The notes: generated by a model from the sequence alone, not told the origin. A stretch of 64,000 bases of DNA from Comamonas sp. JUb58 (GCF_004364775.1 NZ_SOAL01000003.1:62001-126000), one strand, 5' to 3'; shown: positions 18,335 to 27,138, numbered from the stretch's first letter. Made by a program: numbers and translations.

Positions 18335-19291
18335 CTACTTTTTCTCCATAGGCGGCATCAGCGACCGGCTGCGGGCCGATCGGCGCACCAACCCTCCTAC
18401 AAAGACCCGCGCCATATACGGCAACAGGCCTGCCTCGTTGAGCACCGGGTGGACCCGGTGTCGGTATTCATCGGCATGCAAGCGGGTCAACGCGGACCAG
18501 TGTGCATGCGGACATTCATGGTGGGCGGTGTGCAGGCCAATATTAAAGAGCAGGGGGTTGACCATGCCTTCAAAATTGCGTGCGTAGTTCAGCATGCCAC
18601 CATCGGTATCGTTTTCAGGCTTTGGGGGCTTGCGGCCGTCGGCATGGGCGTGCTGCAGGTAGTTGGTGGCCAGCAGCCAGTGCAGGCCATGGAGCTGGGG
18701 CAGGATGACGAAAATCAGCGCCTTTTTCCAGTCCAGCGCCAGCAGCCCCGCCCAGCTGCCCAGCCACAGCGCGTACTGGCCCATGCAGTAGCGAAAGGCG
18801 CCAGGCTGGCGCAGGCGCAGGCCCGCCAACCAACGGATGAACAGCGGGTACAGCACCCAGGCGGCCTGTAGCGGGTGCAGCAGATAGCCCCAGAGGTGGT
18901 TGGTGTCGCCACCAAAACGGTAGGTGCGGGCGATGTCCTGCTCGCTGTGCTTGTAGCGGTGGTGGTTGCCCACATGGGCGGGCCAGAACACAAAGGTGGG
19001 GTGGCCCTGCAGCAGGGTCAGCGCATAGTCGGTGGCGCGGTTGGGCCAGCGGCTGTGCGGCCCGGTCCAGATGCGCAGATGCGTGTGGTTGTGGTGGATG
19101 ACACCGATGCCCAGGGTCAGAAACAGCTCGATCAGGTAAAGCCACCAGACCAGGCCATGCTGCCATTGCCAGGCAGCGATCAGCGGCAGAGCCAGCATGT
19201 AGAGCAGCGATTGCCAGTCACGCCAATGGCGCAGCCGGGGCAGCTTGCGGGGGGCGGTGGCGGGCAGGGGCGGGCTGTCGTCGCGGGTCAT
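18335..19291 (-). CDS. Fatty-acid-desaturase-type membrane diiron enzyme
   Basis: A 318-residue integral membrane protein of the FA_desaturase family, which introduces double bonds or hydroxyl groups into acyl chains. The histidine boxes are complete: HHNHTH (His66-His71), HVGNHHRYKH (His106-His115), QHAHAD (His214-His216) and HTAHHECPHAH (His254-His264). Two or more hydrophobic hairpins surround them. It is six bases upstream of the ketosynthase fusion gene and ten bases after the sterol-desaturase gene, all on the minus strand. The substrate is not predictable from the sequence; the neighbours suggest a lipid made or used by the fusion enzyme. Confidence 0.88.
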   Translation of the reverse strand: MTRDDSPPLPATAPRKLPRLRHWRDWQSLLYMLALPLIAAWQWQHGLVWWLYLIELFLTLGIGVIHHNHTHLRIWTGPHSRWPNRATDYALTLLQGHPTFVFWPAHVGNHHRYKHSEQDIARTYRFGGDTNHLWGYLLHPLQAAWVLYPLFIRWLAGLRLRQPGAFRYCMGQYALWLGSWAGLLALDWKKALIFVILPQLHGLHWLLATNYLQHAHADGRKPPKPENDTDGGMLNYARNFEGMVNPLLFNIGLHTAHHECPHAHWSALTRLHADEYRHRVHPVLNEAGLLPYMARVFVGGLVRRSARSRSLMPPMEKK

Positions 19292-19301
19292 GCCAACCGG
19301 G

Positions 19302-20057
19302 TCAAGCAGCGGGGCGCCCGGGGGCTGGGCGTGGCGGCAGCGGGTCTGCTTCGCTGCGCATCAGGCGGTCCATGAAGGCCAGTGCAAAGCCATAGTTGCC
19401 GGCCGGCCGGGCATGGTGCAGGTGGTGGCGGCGGCTGGCGGCCAGCGGGTGGCGGGGCCCTAGGCGCGGGAAGAAGTCGTAGTTGGCATGGCCGACCGCG
19501 TTGAGGAAGATGCTGAACACCGGCACCGAGGCCAGCGACCAGAAGGCAAAGTCATGCAGCACCATCGGCAGCAGGATCACATTGCCCAGCATCATCGCCT
19601 CGATGGGGTGGAAGCTGTAGGTCGACCAGGGCGTGACCACGACCGAGCGGTGGTGGTCGCCATGGAAGCGCTTGAACCAGCGCGTATGCAGCAGGCGGTG
19701 GTTGATCCAGAAGTGCACATCGTTCCAGATCAGCAGCACCCAGATCTCGATGGCGATCTGCCAGCCGCTGGGGGCGATGGCGAAATGCGCCCAGCCCAGC
19801 TGCACAAAGCCCCAGGGCACCACCATGCCGAGGCCAAACACCAGGATGGAGTGAAAGGACTGGCGCCACTCGCGCCGCAGCTGGTCAGGCTTGAGCGGCC
19901 GGGTATCGAGCACCCGGCCGATGCCGCGCTTTTGCAGAAAGCGGGTGAGCGCCGTCATGCCCAGCCCTCCGATCAGGTACAGCGCGCTGAAGAACACGAG
20001 GCCCCAGGCCATCACCTGCCAGGCGCTGAGATCGGAGAAGACTTGGGCGGCCGTCAT
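19302..20057 (-). CDS. Sterol desaturase / fatty acid hydroxylase superfamily protein
   Basis: A 251-residue membrane protein of the ERG3/FA-hydroxylase family. It has an N-terminal membrane helix, further hydrophobic segments and the metal-binding pattern NDVHFWINHRLLH (His115, His120, His124), HGDHH (His132-His136), a single His190 and RHHLHH (His211-His215). Such enzymes hydroxylate or desaturate sterols, carotenoids or acyl chains with a diiron centre. Its start overlaps the stop of the Bug-type protein gene by 4 bases. Two different histidine-box enzymes in one operon suggest two successive oxidations of a lipid; that is inference. Confidence 0.87.
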   Translation of the reverse strand: MTAAQVFSDLSAWQVMAWGLVFFSALYLIGGLGMTALTRFLQKRGIGRVLDTRPLKPDQLRREWRQSFHSILVFGLGMVVPWGFVQLGWAHFAIAPSGWQIAIEIWVLLIWNDVHFWINHRLLHTRWFKRFHGDHHRSVVVTPWSTYSFHPIEAMMLGNVILLPMVLHDFAFWSLASVPVFSIFLNAVGHANYDFFPRLGPRHPLAASRRHHLHHARPAGNYGFALAFMDRLMRSEADPLPPRPAPGRPAA

Positions 20058-21025
20058 TGCGCGCGGATGTTCTGCTCTTTGATGATGGCGCCCAGCGCCT
20101 TCACATCGGCATCGATGCGGTTTTTCAGGCCTTCGGGCGAGCTGCCCACGGCCTGCCAGCCCTGCAGGGCCAGCTTCTGGCGCATCTCTGGGCTGCGTAC
20201 GATCTCGCCCACGGCGGCGGCGAGCTTGTCGACATGGGACTTGGGCATGGCCTTGGGCGCGGCCACGGCGTTCCAGATTTCCATGTCGTAGTTGGCAATG
20301 CCCAGCTCCTTGAGGCTGGGCAGGCCGGGGGCCAGCGGGCTGCGGGCGGCCGAGCTCACGCCGATGCCGCGCAGCTTGCCGGCCTGGATCTGGTTCATCG
20401 CCAGCGCCGGTGGCAGCATGGAGAGCTGCAGATCGCCGCCCTGGATGCCATTGAACACCTGCGGGTAGCCAGGGTAAGGGATGTGCTCGGGCTTGATCTT
20501 GGCGCGGCTCTTGAGCAGCTCCATGCCTAGGTGGCCGATGGTGCCCACGCCCGGCGAGCCATAGCTCCAGCTGCTGCCCGCCTGGGTGGCGGCCTCGAAG
20601 AAGCCCTTGCCCTCAGGCGCTTTGGCTGGCGCCACCAGCACCAGCGGGGCCACGCCAATCAGGCCGACGGGCTGCAGGTCGGTCAGCGGGTCGTAGCGGA
20701 TCGAGGGGTTGAGCAGCTTGGCAATCGTCATATTGCCGTTGATCATCACGCTGAAGGTGTAGCCGTCGGTGGCGCGCGCCACGTATTCAGCGGCGATGTT
20801 GCCACCGGCGCCGACCTTGTTCTCGACGATGATCGGTTGGCCCAGCGCTTTTTCCAGGGGCTCGGCCAGTGCGCGGGCAGTCAGGTCAGGCGAGGAGCCG
20901 GCCGGAAAGCCCACGATCAGGTGCAGGGGTTTGTTGGGCCAGTTGTCCGCAGCCAGGGCGCCGGTGCTGGCGAGGGTGGCCAAAGTGGCTGCCACTAGGC
21001 AGCGGCGGGACAGGGAAAAATGCAT
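20054..21025 (-). CDS. Bug/TctC-family periplasmic solute-binding protein
   Basis: A 323-residue protein with a signal peptide cleaved near ALAAD (about residue 26) and the family pattern WPNKPLHLIVGFPAGSSPDLTARALAEPL, VENKVGAGGNIAAEYVA, and the C-terminal SPEMRQKLALQGW. Bug proteins bind small carboxylates in the periplasm, often for tripartite tricarboxylate transporters. No TctA/TctB membrane genes are present here. It is the first gene of the minus-strand operon and overlaps the next gene by 4 bases, an odd partner for lipid enzymes. Its ligand is unknown. Confidence 0.9.
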   Translation of the reverse strand: MHFSLSRRCLVAATLATLASTGALAADNWPNKPLHLIVGFPAGSSPDLTARALAEPLEKALGQPIIVENKVGAGGNIAAEYVARATDGYTFSVMINGNMTIAKLLNPSIRYDPLTDLQPVGLIGVAPLVLVAPAKAPEGKGFFEAATQAGSSWSYGSPGVGTIGHLGMELLKSRAKIKPEHIPYPGYPQVFNGIQGGDLQLSMLPPALAMNQIQAGKLRGIGVSSAARSPLAPGLPSLKELGIANYDMEIWNAVAAPKAMPKSHVDKLAAAVGEIVRSPEMRQKLALQGWQAVGSSPEGLKNRIDADVKALGAIIKEQNIRAQ

Positions 21026-21103
21026 AAAAGCTCCAGATTCGCATGGCTGCCCGCATGGGTGGAGGTTTATCCGTCTGTACGTCCGCCGGGCTCATACGGG
21101 CCA

Positions 21104-21140
21104 TAAAAAAAGCGCACAGGCCAGAAGGCATGTGCGCTTT
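21104..21140 (-). terminator. Intrinsic terminator of rpoH
   Basis: Perfect 10-bp inverted repeat AAAGCGCACA (21109-21118) and TGTGCGCTTT (21131-21140) with a 12-base loop. Read on the minus strand the hairpin is followed by a run of T residues (complement of 21104-21110). It ends the rpoH transcript before the Bug-type gene on the same strand. Confidence 0.85.
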
Positions 21141-21198
21141 GATTATCGCCAATTGCGATATGGATGGGTACTGCGATAGCAGATCGTTGCAATACGGC

Positions 21199-22176
21199 TT
21201 AAGCGTATTCGGCCAGGGCCTTGCGCATTTTCTTCATCGCTGCCGATTCGATCTGGCGAATCCGCTCGGCGCTGACGCCATAGACCGCAGCCAGGTCGTG
21301 CAGGGTCATGCCGCCCGAGCCGTCGTCGTTCACCTTGAGCCAGCGCTCTTCCACAATGTGGCGGCTGCGCTCGTCCAGGGTGGCCAGGGCTTCCTGAATA
21401 CCATCGGTGGCCAGGTAGTCGCGCTGGCGCGATTCGATCATGGCCGTTGGCTCATGCGATGCATCGGCCAGATAAGCGATGGGGCCATAGGCTTGCTCGC
21501 CGTCATCGGAGGGGCTCGGATCGAGCAGCACATCGCCGCCCGACAAACGGGTTTCCATCTCGATCACGTCTTCGCGCTTGACATTCAGATGCGCGGCCAT
21601 CGCGTCGATTTCGCTCTCGGAGAGCGTCTCGCGCTGCATCGCGCCGTCTTCCATGCCCGCTTCTGCCTTGAAGCCTTGCTTCATCGAGCGCAGGTTGAAG
21701 AACAGCTTGCGCTGGCTCTTGGTGGTAGCCACCTTGACCATGCGCCAGTTCTTCAGGATGTATTCGTGGATCTCGGCCTTGATCCAGTGCATGGCGTAGC
21801 TGACCAGGCGAACGCCCTGGTCCGGGTCAAAGCGCTTGACGGCCTTCATCAGACCGACGTTGCCTTCCTGGATCAGATCGCCGTGCGGCAGGCCGTAGCC
21901 CATGTACTGGCGGGCAATGGATACCACCAGGCGCAGGTGCGAGAGCACCAGGCGGCCAGCAGCCTCGACATCACCGTTTTCCTTGAGTTTTTTCGCATAG
22001 CCCAGCTCTTCCTCGGGGGTGAGCATGGGGATGCGATTGACCGCAGTGATGTACGCGTCCAGATTGCCCAGGGGTGGTACCAACGACCATGGGTTTGCAG
22101 GAGCCAATGCGGTAGAAATGGTGGCGGCTCCAGAATGAGTTGTCACGCTAGAAGTCCTTTCGTCTATGCGATACAT
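21199..22176 (-). CDS. rpoH: RNA polymerase sigma-32 factor RpoH
   Basis: Heat-shock sigma factor. The 325-residue protein has region 2 (NLVLSHLRLVVSIA-like segment, GLPHGDLIQEGNVGLMKAVKRFDP), the RpoH-box-like segment TTKSQRKLFFNLRS just after it, and region 4 with a helix-turn-helix (MTLHDLAAVYGVSAERIRQIE). The QRKLFFNLR box is the diagnostic feature of sigma-32 compared with sigma-70. It has its own terminator and an upstream region of over 300 bases. The ATG at 22176 is taken as start; a later in-frame methionine would truncate the conserved N-terminus. Confidence 0.96.
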   Translation of the reverse strand: MYRIDERTSSVTTHSGAATISTALAPANPWSLVPPLGNLDAYITAVNRIPMLTPEEELGYAKKLKENGDVEAAGRLVLSHLRLVVSIARQYMGYGLPHGDLIQEGNVGLMKAVKRFDPDQGVRLVSYAMHWIKAEIHEYILKNWRMVKVATTKSQRKLFFNLRSMKQGFKAEAGMEDGAMQRETLSESEIDAMAAHLNVKREDVIEMETRLSGGDVLLDPSPSDDGEQAYGPIAYLADASHEPTAMIESRQRDYLATDGIQEALATLDERSRHIVEERWLKVNDDGSGGMTLHDLAAVYGVSAERIRQIESAAMKKMRKALAEYA

Positions 22177-22500
22177 AGTAACACCGGTAGGAGTCCCTTG
22201 ATGCTGTGGGAGTTCCCATGCTGCGGTGCGGTAATCTCGGGTTTAAGTTTCAACTAAGAATGGCTGGGATCAGCGTTGATAAAGAATAGCTTGCTCCTGA
22301 TTTTGATGCTATTCACCTTTCTTTATCGTGGCCATAGCGGCTGGCGGGGCGCTGTCTGACAGCCCTTTCCGCCTTCAGAGCAGTTGGAGTGCCCGGTCTG
22401 TGGATAAGTTCCGTATCCAGGCCTAGAAAATCTGGATATATTCTCAGTGGTTTGGGGCCTGTGAAGCGGCATCCAAACCGCAGCCTGTTTGATACAAATC
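22177..22500. other. Divergent intergenic region rpoH / cutA
   Basis: About 324 bases between the starts of rpoH and cutA. It is less GC-rich than the genes around it, particularly at 22240-22320 and 22425-22445, and must hold the promoters of both genes. I see no convincing sigma-70, sigma-E or sigma-32 consensus pair, no long open frame and no strong hairpin, so no element is named. Confidence 0.5.
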
Positions 22501-22512
22501 ATGGAGTTGATG

Positions 22513-22875
22513 ATGCAATCCTTGGCCATGAACCCTGGCGCTGGCGGCCTCTGCCTGGTGGCATGGGCGAGCACGACGGTGGACAGCGAATCGGCAGCCC
22601 AAGCACTGGCCCAGGCAGGCGTACAGGCCCGCCTGGCGGCCTGCGCCCAGGTCGACAAGATCCATTCGCACTATTGGTGGGACGGTCAGTTGCAGCAGGC
22701 GGATGAATGGCGCATCACCTGGAAGACCACGCCCCAAAGCCTGCCCGCTTTGCAGCGTCTGCTGCTACCGCTGCACCCCTATACCTTGCCGCAATGGCTC
22801 TGGGGTGAGACGGCGGCCAGCCCGGCCTATGCCGCCTGGGTGGCGGGTGAGGTGGGCCCGGCACTGCAGGCCTGA
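22513..22875 (+). CDS. cutA: Divalent-cation tolerance protein CutA
   Basis: CutA1 is a small trimeric cytoplasmic protein linked with copper tolerance; its biochemical role is unsettled. The 120-residue product has the family segments LARLAACAQVDKIHSHYWWDGQLQ, EWRITWKTT and the Pro-rich HPYTLPQ near the C-terminus. Three ATG codons are candidates (22501, 22510, 22513); I prefer 22513 because GGAG at 22503-22506 is six bases upstream. It stands alone, divergent from rpoH and convergent with the DeoR-type gene. Confidence 0.88.
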   Translation: MQSLAMNPGAGGLCLVAWASTTVDSESAAQALAQAGVQARLAACAQVDKIHSHYWWDGQLQQADEWRITWKTTPQSLPALQRLLLPLHPYTLPQWLWGETAASPAYAAWVAGEVGPALQA

Positions 22876-22881
22876 ATGCGA

Positions 22882-23661
22882 TCAGACGGGAATGACCGCC
22901 ACGCCCTGGGCGTTCAGCGCTTCCAAGGCCTCGGTGTTGGCCGCATGGGCATTGGTGATCAAGGTCTGCTGGCTGGGTGGGCAGGCCACGGCATAGCGGC
23001 TGCGCAGGCCGATCTTGCTGTAGTCGGCCAGAACGACCAGCGACGATGACTGCTGGGCCATGGCCGTGGCCAGGCTGGCCTCATGCTCGTTGCCAAAGGT
23101 CACGCCATCCTCGGCGCTGATGCCCACGGGCGAGAGCAGGGTGACATCGGCGCGGTAGCGGCGGATCTCGTTGAGGGTGACCTCGCCATAGGTGCAGGGG
23201 ATTTCCGGGTTGGTATCGCCGCCCAGCAGCACCACGCGCATGCTGTTGGCGCTGCCGGCGGTGGCCTGGGTGCCAGCGAGCTTGAGGGCGACGGTGATGG
23301 AGTTGGTGACCACGACCAGGCGGCTGATCAGGCTCAGCTCTTCAGCCAGGATGGCGGTGGTGGTGCCGGCATCGATAAACACCATCTGACCCGGTTGCAG
23401 GCGTTTGACGGCTGCCTTGGCGATCGCACGTTTTTCTGCCACGCGCAGCGCCTGGCGTTGCACAAAAGGGGGCTCGTCCCGCGTGACGCGGGCGACGCCG
23501 CCATGCACGCGCCGCACCAGGCCCATGGATTCGAGTGCCAGCAAATCCTGGCGTACCGTTTCGCGGGAGACCTGCATGTCCTGGATCAGTCTTTCGGTGC
23601 TGAGCCGGTCGATGGAGGCGAGCAGCGATTGGATGCGGACAAAACGGTCTTCTTGCAGCAT
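22882..23661 (-). CDS. DeoR/GlpR family transcriptional regulator
   Basis: A 259-residue repressor-type protein. The N-terminal winged helix-turn-helix shows LSTERLIQDMQVSRETVRQDLLALESMGLVRRVHGG (about residues 20-55). The C-terminal sensor domain has IDAGTTTAILAEEL (about 97-110) and DVTLLSPVGIS, the sugar-phosphate-isomerase-like fold of DeoR regulators. Their usual effectors are phosphorylated sugars. No sugar catabolic operon lies next to it, so its target is unclear; the metallophosphoesterase gene upstream on the same strand is 153 bases away. Confidence 0.9.
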   Translation of the reverse strand: MLQEDRFVRIQSLLASIDRLSTERLIQDMQVSRETVRQDLLALESMGLVRRVHGGVARVTRDEPPFVQRQALRVAEKRAIAKAAVKRLQPGQMVFIDAGTTTAILAEELSLISRLVVVTNSITVALKLAGTQATAGSANSMRVVLLGGDTNPEIPCTYGEVTLNEIRRYRADVTLLSPVGISAEDGVTFGNEHEASLATAMAQQSSSLVVLADYSKIGLRSRYAVACPPSQQTLITNAHAANTEALEALNAQGVAVIPV

Positions 23662-23814
23662 GTTTGCGTTTCCTTGAAAGCCAGGCCGGCAGCGCGGCCT
23701 GCGCTATTTTGCAGTAACAGCCTTGACGGCTGTGTGTAATCGACAAGGCCCCCTGCAAGACCCATGCCCAAGGGCAGAGGGTGCTGCAGAGGGCCCCGAG
23801 GCCGGTAGCCCGAA

Positions 23815-26800
23815 TCAGCGGCGACGACGAGCGACCGCAGCCCCTGCCATCAGCAGCAGCGACAGCAGCAACAAGGCCAGTGGCTGGTTGGCTGGCACGG
23901 GGCGTGCTGCTGACGATGGAGGTACCACCACATCGGCAGGCACGGCGACCAGCACCGGGTCGACGATGGTCCCGTTGACGAGGCCATCTTCGTCCAGCGG
24001 ACCACCGTCAGTGACGCTGTAGCGGACGACGCCGCCGGCGATGCTGGCGCCTGCGATCTCGCTGACCACCGTCTGGCCGTCGGCAGCGGTGTGCACCTTC
24101 ATCACGCGGCTGTTGGCGGGCAGGTCGGCGGGCAGCTCCAGGCGGACCTGGGCGCTGAAGCCTGCATGGTCGCAGCCCGAGAGGGTGAACGACAGCAGGC
24201 CGGAGGCAGCTTGCAGGCCGGCGGGCAGCAGGCCGGCAGGCACGGCGCTGATGCTGGCGTTGGACTGGTCGCAGCGGGTGGCGGCCTGGATGTTCAGGCC
24301 CATCGCGGGCAGGTTGCCACCGGGGGTGGGCAGCTGGGTGTCGATCAGGTCTTGCACAGGTGGCTCGGGCTCAGGCGCAGGGTTGCCCAGCTCGAAGGAG
24401 CCGGTGGCACTCCAGTCGGACCAGTTCAGGTGCGTATCTCGCACACGCACACGCCAGTACCAGCGCTCATCCTGGCCCAGCTGCAGCACCTGGGCGGGTT
24501 GGCCCTGGAAGGGATCCAGGGCGGAGCCCTTGCTGCCATCAGCCTTCAGCAGCTGCGCATAGCACTGGCGGCCGCCCTGGCGCTCAGCGCCGCTGTCACC
24601 GTCCTCGTCCCATTTGTAGCCGCAGCTCCAGCGGTCGCGCAGGCTGTTGCCGCCGGCAATGATGGCGCTCGTCAGCTTGCCGCGTGCCGTGTTGGCCGCC
24701 ACATTCGGGTAGATGCGCTTGGGGTTGGCCAGCAGCTGGCCCAGCGGCAGGGTGGCGATGTCGACATCCTTTTGCGTGTTGACGCGCACGCCATTCAGGT
24801 AGGTCCAGTTCTCGCTGCGGGTGTCGTTGCCCCAGACGTCGTAGACCGGTTGGCCGGCGGCAAACTGCGGGTCCTTGGAGACCTGCCATTGCGCTTCATA
24901 GAGCGCCGGGCCTGCGGCCGTGCGGTAGGCCAGCTGCAGACTGGCTGGATCGACCTTGCCGAGCTTGGCCTGGACCAGTTCCGGCTTGAGGGACCAGGCC
25001 TGGCTGGTGATGGCGATGCTGTCGTCCGGCGTGCTGCTGGTGGTGGAGCCGCCCAGGTCGTAGCGCTTCCAGGTCAGGGCAGGTGTGGCGCTGCCAAAGC
25101 TGGCTTCCAAGGTGCCATAGCCAAAGCTGAGCTTGGTGTTGGCGATGACGTCCAGATCGCTGTCGTCGTCTTGCTTGGCGCCTTCCAGTGCGCCGCTGCC
25201 CGAGGCCACATTCAGCCAGAGGTGGCGGCTGTTCATCGAATTGCCGCGCTCATAGAAGTGCACATGGCCGTTGAGGTTGGCGGTGATGGCGCCGGTCGTG
25301 CGGCCATAGTCTTCCAGCTGCGAGATGAAATCGCAGGTCGCCATGACCTCGCCCTGGCGCCATTTTTCGCTCAGGCAGGGGTGGTGGTTGAGCAGCACCA
25401 TATAGGGCTTCTTGTCCACGCGGGTCTGGGCCATCAGGCCGCTGAACCAGTTCAGGTGCTCCTGCATGTAATCGGCGCGGAAGAGGCCCCGGCCGTTGTC
25501 ATAGCCGGTCCAGCCACCGGTGTTGTGCATGGCCGAGGCGGGGTTGAAGTCGCTGCCGACAATGCGCATGCCCAGGTAGTCCAGCTGGTACCAGTGCAGC
25601 GGGTGCTTTTCCGAGCCATTGGCGGGCATGCGGTTGAAGTACTTGCGGTAGGTCTTGGCCCAGTTTTTCTCACTGCCGGCGCTGGCCTGCTCACCGCCAA
25701 AATATTCGTGGTTGCCGGGTGAGGGGATCAGCGGCACATAGGCCGAGATGGCGGCCAGCGGGCCGAAAAACTGGTCTTTCCAGTTGCTGCGCGTGCCGCC
25801 TGATCCAACCAGGTCACCCGGCACCATGAAGCCGGCCAGGTTTTGCGCGCACTGCGCGGCCAGGCCTGCGCAGTCGTTGTTGATGACGCCCTGGGTGATG
25901 TTCTTGAGGCGGTTGGCCAGGCCATCCTGGGTGTCCGAGACCACGGCGAACTTGGCGGCAGTGACGCCATCGCCCTCGCGTGGCCAGGTCTTGAACTGGA
26001 AGGGGCCCGCCAGCTTGGGCGCTGCGCTGGTGCCGGTGACCACGGCGTATTCATAGAGCGTGTTCGATTGCAGACCGGCGATGTCGGCAAAGAAGATGCT
26101 GCTGTCGGCAAAATCACCGACCGGGTTCTTGGCGGGCAGCAAGGTGTAGGGCCCGGTGCTGCCGGCCAGGCGCCACCAGATGGTGGGGGCGGACTCGCTG
26201 GTTTCCAGCATCACGGCCATGTGGTCGGGGCCGGGGTTTTGCAAGGTCGGGCCCACGGTCAGCGCGGGCGAGTGGGCGGTGTTGGGCAGCTTGGCGGGGT
26301 CAAAGGGCTTGGGTGGCTCGCTGCTGGTTTGCGTCAGCACCACATCATCGATGCCCCAGTACCAGTTGTTGTCAGTGTTCAGGTAGCTGAAGCGCAGGCT
26401 GACCTTCTTGGCGCCGGCGGGGACGCTGAAGGCCAGGTTCTCGTTCTGGTTCAGGCGCGAGGCGCTGGTCTCATGCAGCAGGGTCTGGACGCTGCTGTCA
26501 TCAAACACGGCCTCGACCTTGATGCTCTCCTTCTTGGTGGAGCCCATCTGGAAGTGGCTGAGAAAGCCCAGCGTGTAGCTGCCGCCACCCAGCACCGCAA
26601 TGCTGGGGCTTTCCATCACGGTGTTGAAGTACAGACCGCTGGTGGGCCGCAGGCCATCCGATTCGGCCACTGCGATCTTGCCGCTGGCCTTGGTGAGTTT
26701 GGCGCGATCGCCACCCGAGACCTGGGCCGTCCAATAAGTCGGCGTGACAAACTTCCAGCCCAGCCAGGGCAGTTTCGCAGCGCTGGAGCGGCCGCTGGTG

Positions 26801-26985
26801 GCCACGGTCTCGGCATTCTCCAGGCGCAGCGTCCAGCCGGCCGGACCGGTGGTACCCAGGCCGCTCGGTGCATCCGTGCCCGCCGCATCAAAGTTCTCGC
26901 TAAAGACCACCGTTTGGGCCAGGGCCAGTCCGCTGACTGCCCAGAGCCCGGCAGCACAGAGCTGCCGCAAGCTTGCTATTTTCAT
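23815..26985 (-). CDS. Large secreted metallophosphoesterase with choice-of-anchor-U-like domain and C-terminal sorting signal
   Basis: A 1056-residue exported protein. It has a signal peptide (residues 1 to about 23, ending LALAQ), a beta-rich N-terminal region, a purple-acid-phosphatase-like Fn3 segment (about 235-330), a calcineurin-like phosphoesterase domain (about 345-590: Asp351 in SDTQD, GD 390-391, GNHE 424-427, a later NHHP, and GHVH 573-576), a second beta-rich region, a choice-of-anchor-U-like domain with YSVTDGGPLDEDGLVNG and a final hydrophobic helix followed by ARRRR (1031-1056), resembling IPTL/PEP-CTERM signals. The first metal motif reads D-T-Q where D-x-H is usual. GGGAG before the ATG at 26985 sets the start. 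The substrate is unknown. Confidence 0.85.
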   Translation of the reverse strand: MKIASLRQLCAAGLWAVSGLALAQTVVFSENFDAAGTDAPSGLGTTGPAGWTLRLENAETVATSGRSSAAKLPWLGWKFVTPTYWTAQVSGGDRAKLTKASGKIAVAESDGLRPTSGLYFNTVMESPSIAVLGGGSYTLGFLSHFQMGSTKKESIKVEAVFDDSSVQTLLHETSASRLNQNENLAFSVPAGAKKVSLRFSYLNTDNNWYWGIDDVVLTQTSSEPPKPFDPAKLPNTAHSPALTVGPTLQNPGPDHMAVMLETSESAPTIWWRLAGSTGPYTLLPAKNPVGDFADSSIFFADIAGLQSNTLYEYAVVTGTSAAPKLAGPFQFKTWPREGDGVTAAKFAVVSDTQDGLANRLKNITQGVINNDCAGLAAQCAQNLAGFMVPGDLVGSGGTRSNWKDQFFGPLAAISAYVPLIPSPGNHEYFGGEQASAGSEKNWAKTYRKYFNRMPANGSEKHPLHWYQLDYLGMRIVGSDFNPASAMHNTGGWTGYDNGRGLFRADYMQEHLNWFSGLMAQTRVDKKPYMVLLNHHPCLSEKWRQGEVMATCDFISQLEDYGRTTGAITANLNGHVHFYERGNSMNSRHLWLNVASGSGALEGAKQDDDSDLDVIANTKLSFGYGTLEASFGSATPALTWKRYDLGGSTTSSTPDDSIAITSQAWSLKPELVQAKLGKVDPASLQLAYRTAAGPALYEAQWQVSKDPQFAAGQPVYDVWGNDTRSENWTYLNGVRVNTQKDVDIATLPLGQLLANPKRIYPNVAANTARGKLTSAIIAGGNSLRDRWSCGYKWDEDGDSGAERQGGRQCYAQLLKADGSKGSALDPFQGQPAQVLQLGQDERWYWRVRVRDTHLNWSDWSATGSFELGNPAPEPEPPVQDLIDTQLPTPGGNLPAMGLNIQAATRCDQSNASISAVPAGLLPAGLQAASGLLSFTLSGCDHAGFSAQVRLELPADLPANSRVMKVHTAADGQTVVSEIAGASIAGGVVRYSVTDGGPLDEDGLVNGTIVDPVLVAVPADVVVPPSSAARPVPANQPLALLLLSLLLMAGAAVARRRR

Positions 26986-27081
26986 GAAATCTCCCGCCTT
27001 CAAGGCCAATGTTGTGAATGCATGTTTTCACCAGGAAGTGCAAAAAATAACAAGATTGCATGAAATTACCATGACGAAGGT

Positions 27082-27114
27082 AAAGAAAAAGCCCTGCTCC
27101 AGAGGGCAGGGCTT
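27082..27114 (-). terminator. Intrinsic terminator of ftsY
   Basis: Perfect 9-bp stem AAGCCCTGC (27089-27097) and GCAGGGCTT (27106-27114) with an 8-base loop. On the minus strand it is followed by the T-rich complement of 27082-27090. It lies 25 bases after the ftsY stop. Confidence 0.85.
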
Positions 27115-27138
27115 GTATGTGGGAAGGCCGTTTGCCGA

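Noticed and set aside
22240..22450. Possible sigma-32 or sigma-E type promoter of rpoH
   Set aside because: Partial -35-like words exist, but no pair with correct spacing and sequence could be found, so no promoter is listed.
24091..27063. Plus-strand open frames opposite the metallophosphoesterase
   Set aside because: Shadow frames; Gly/Val/Ala-rich without domains, while the minus strand has a signal peptide and metal motifs.
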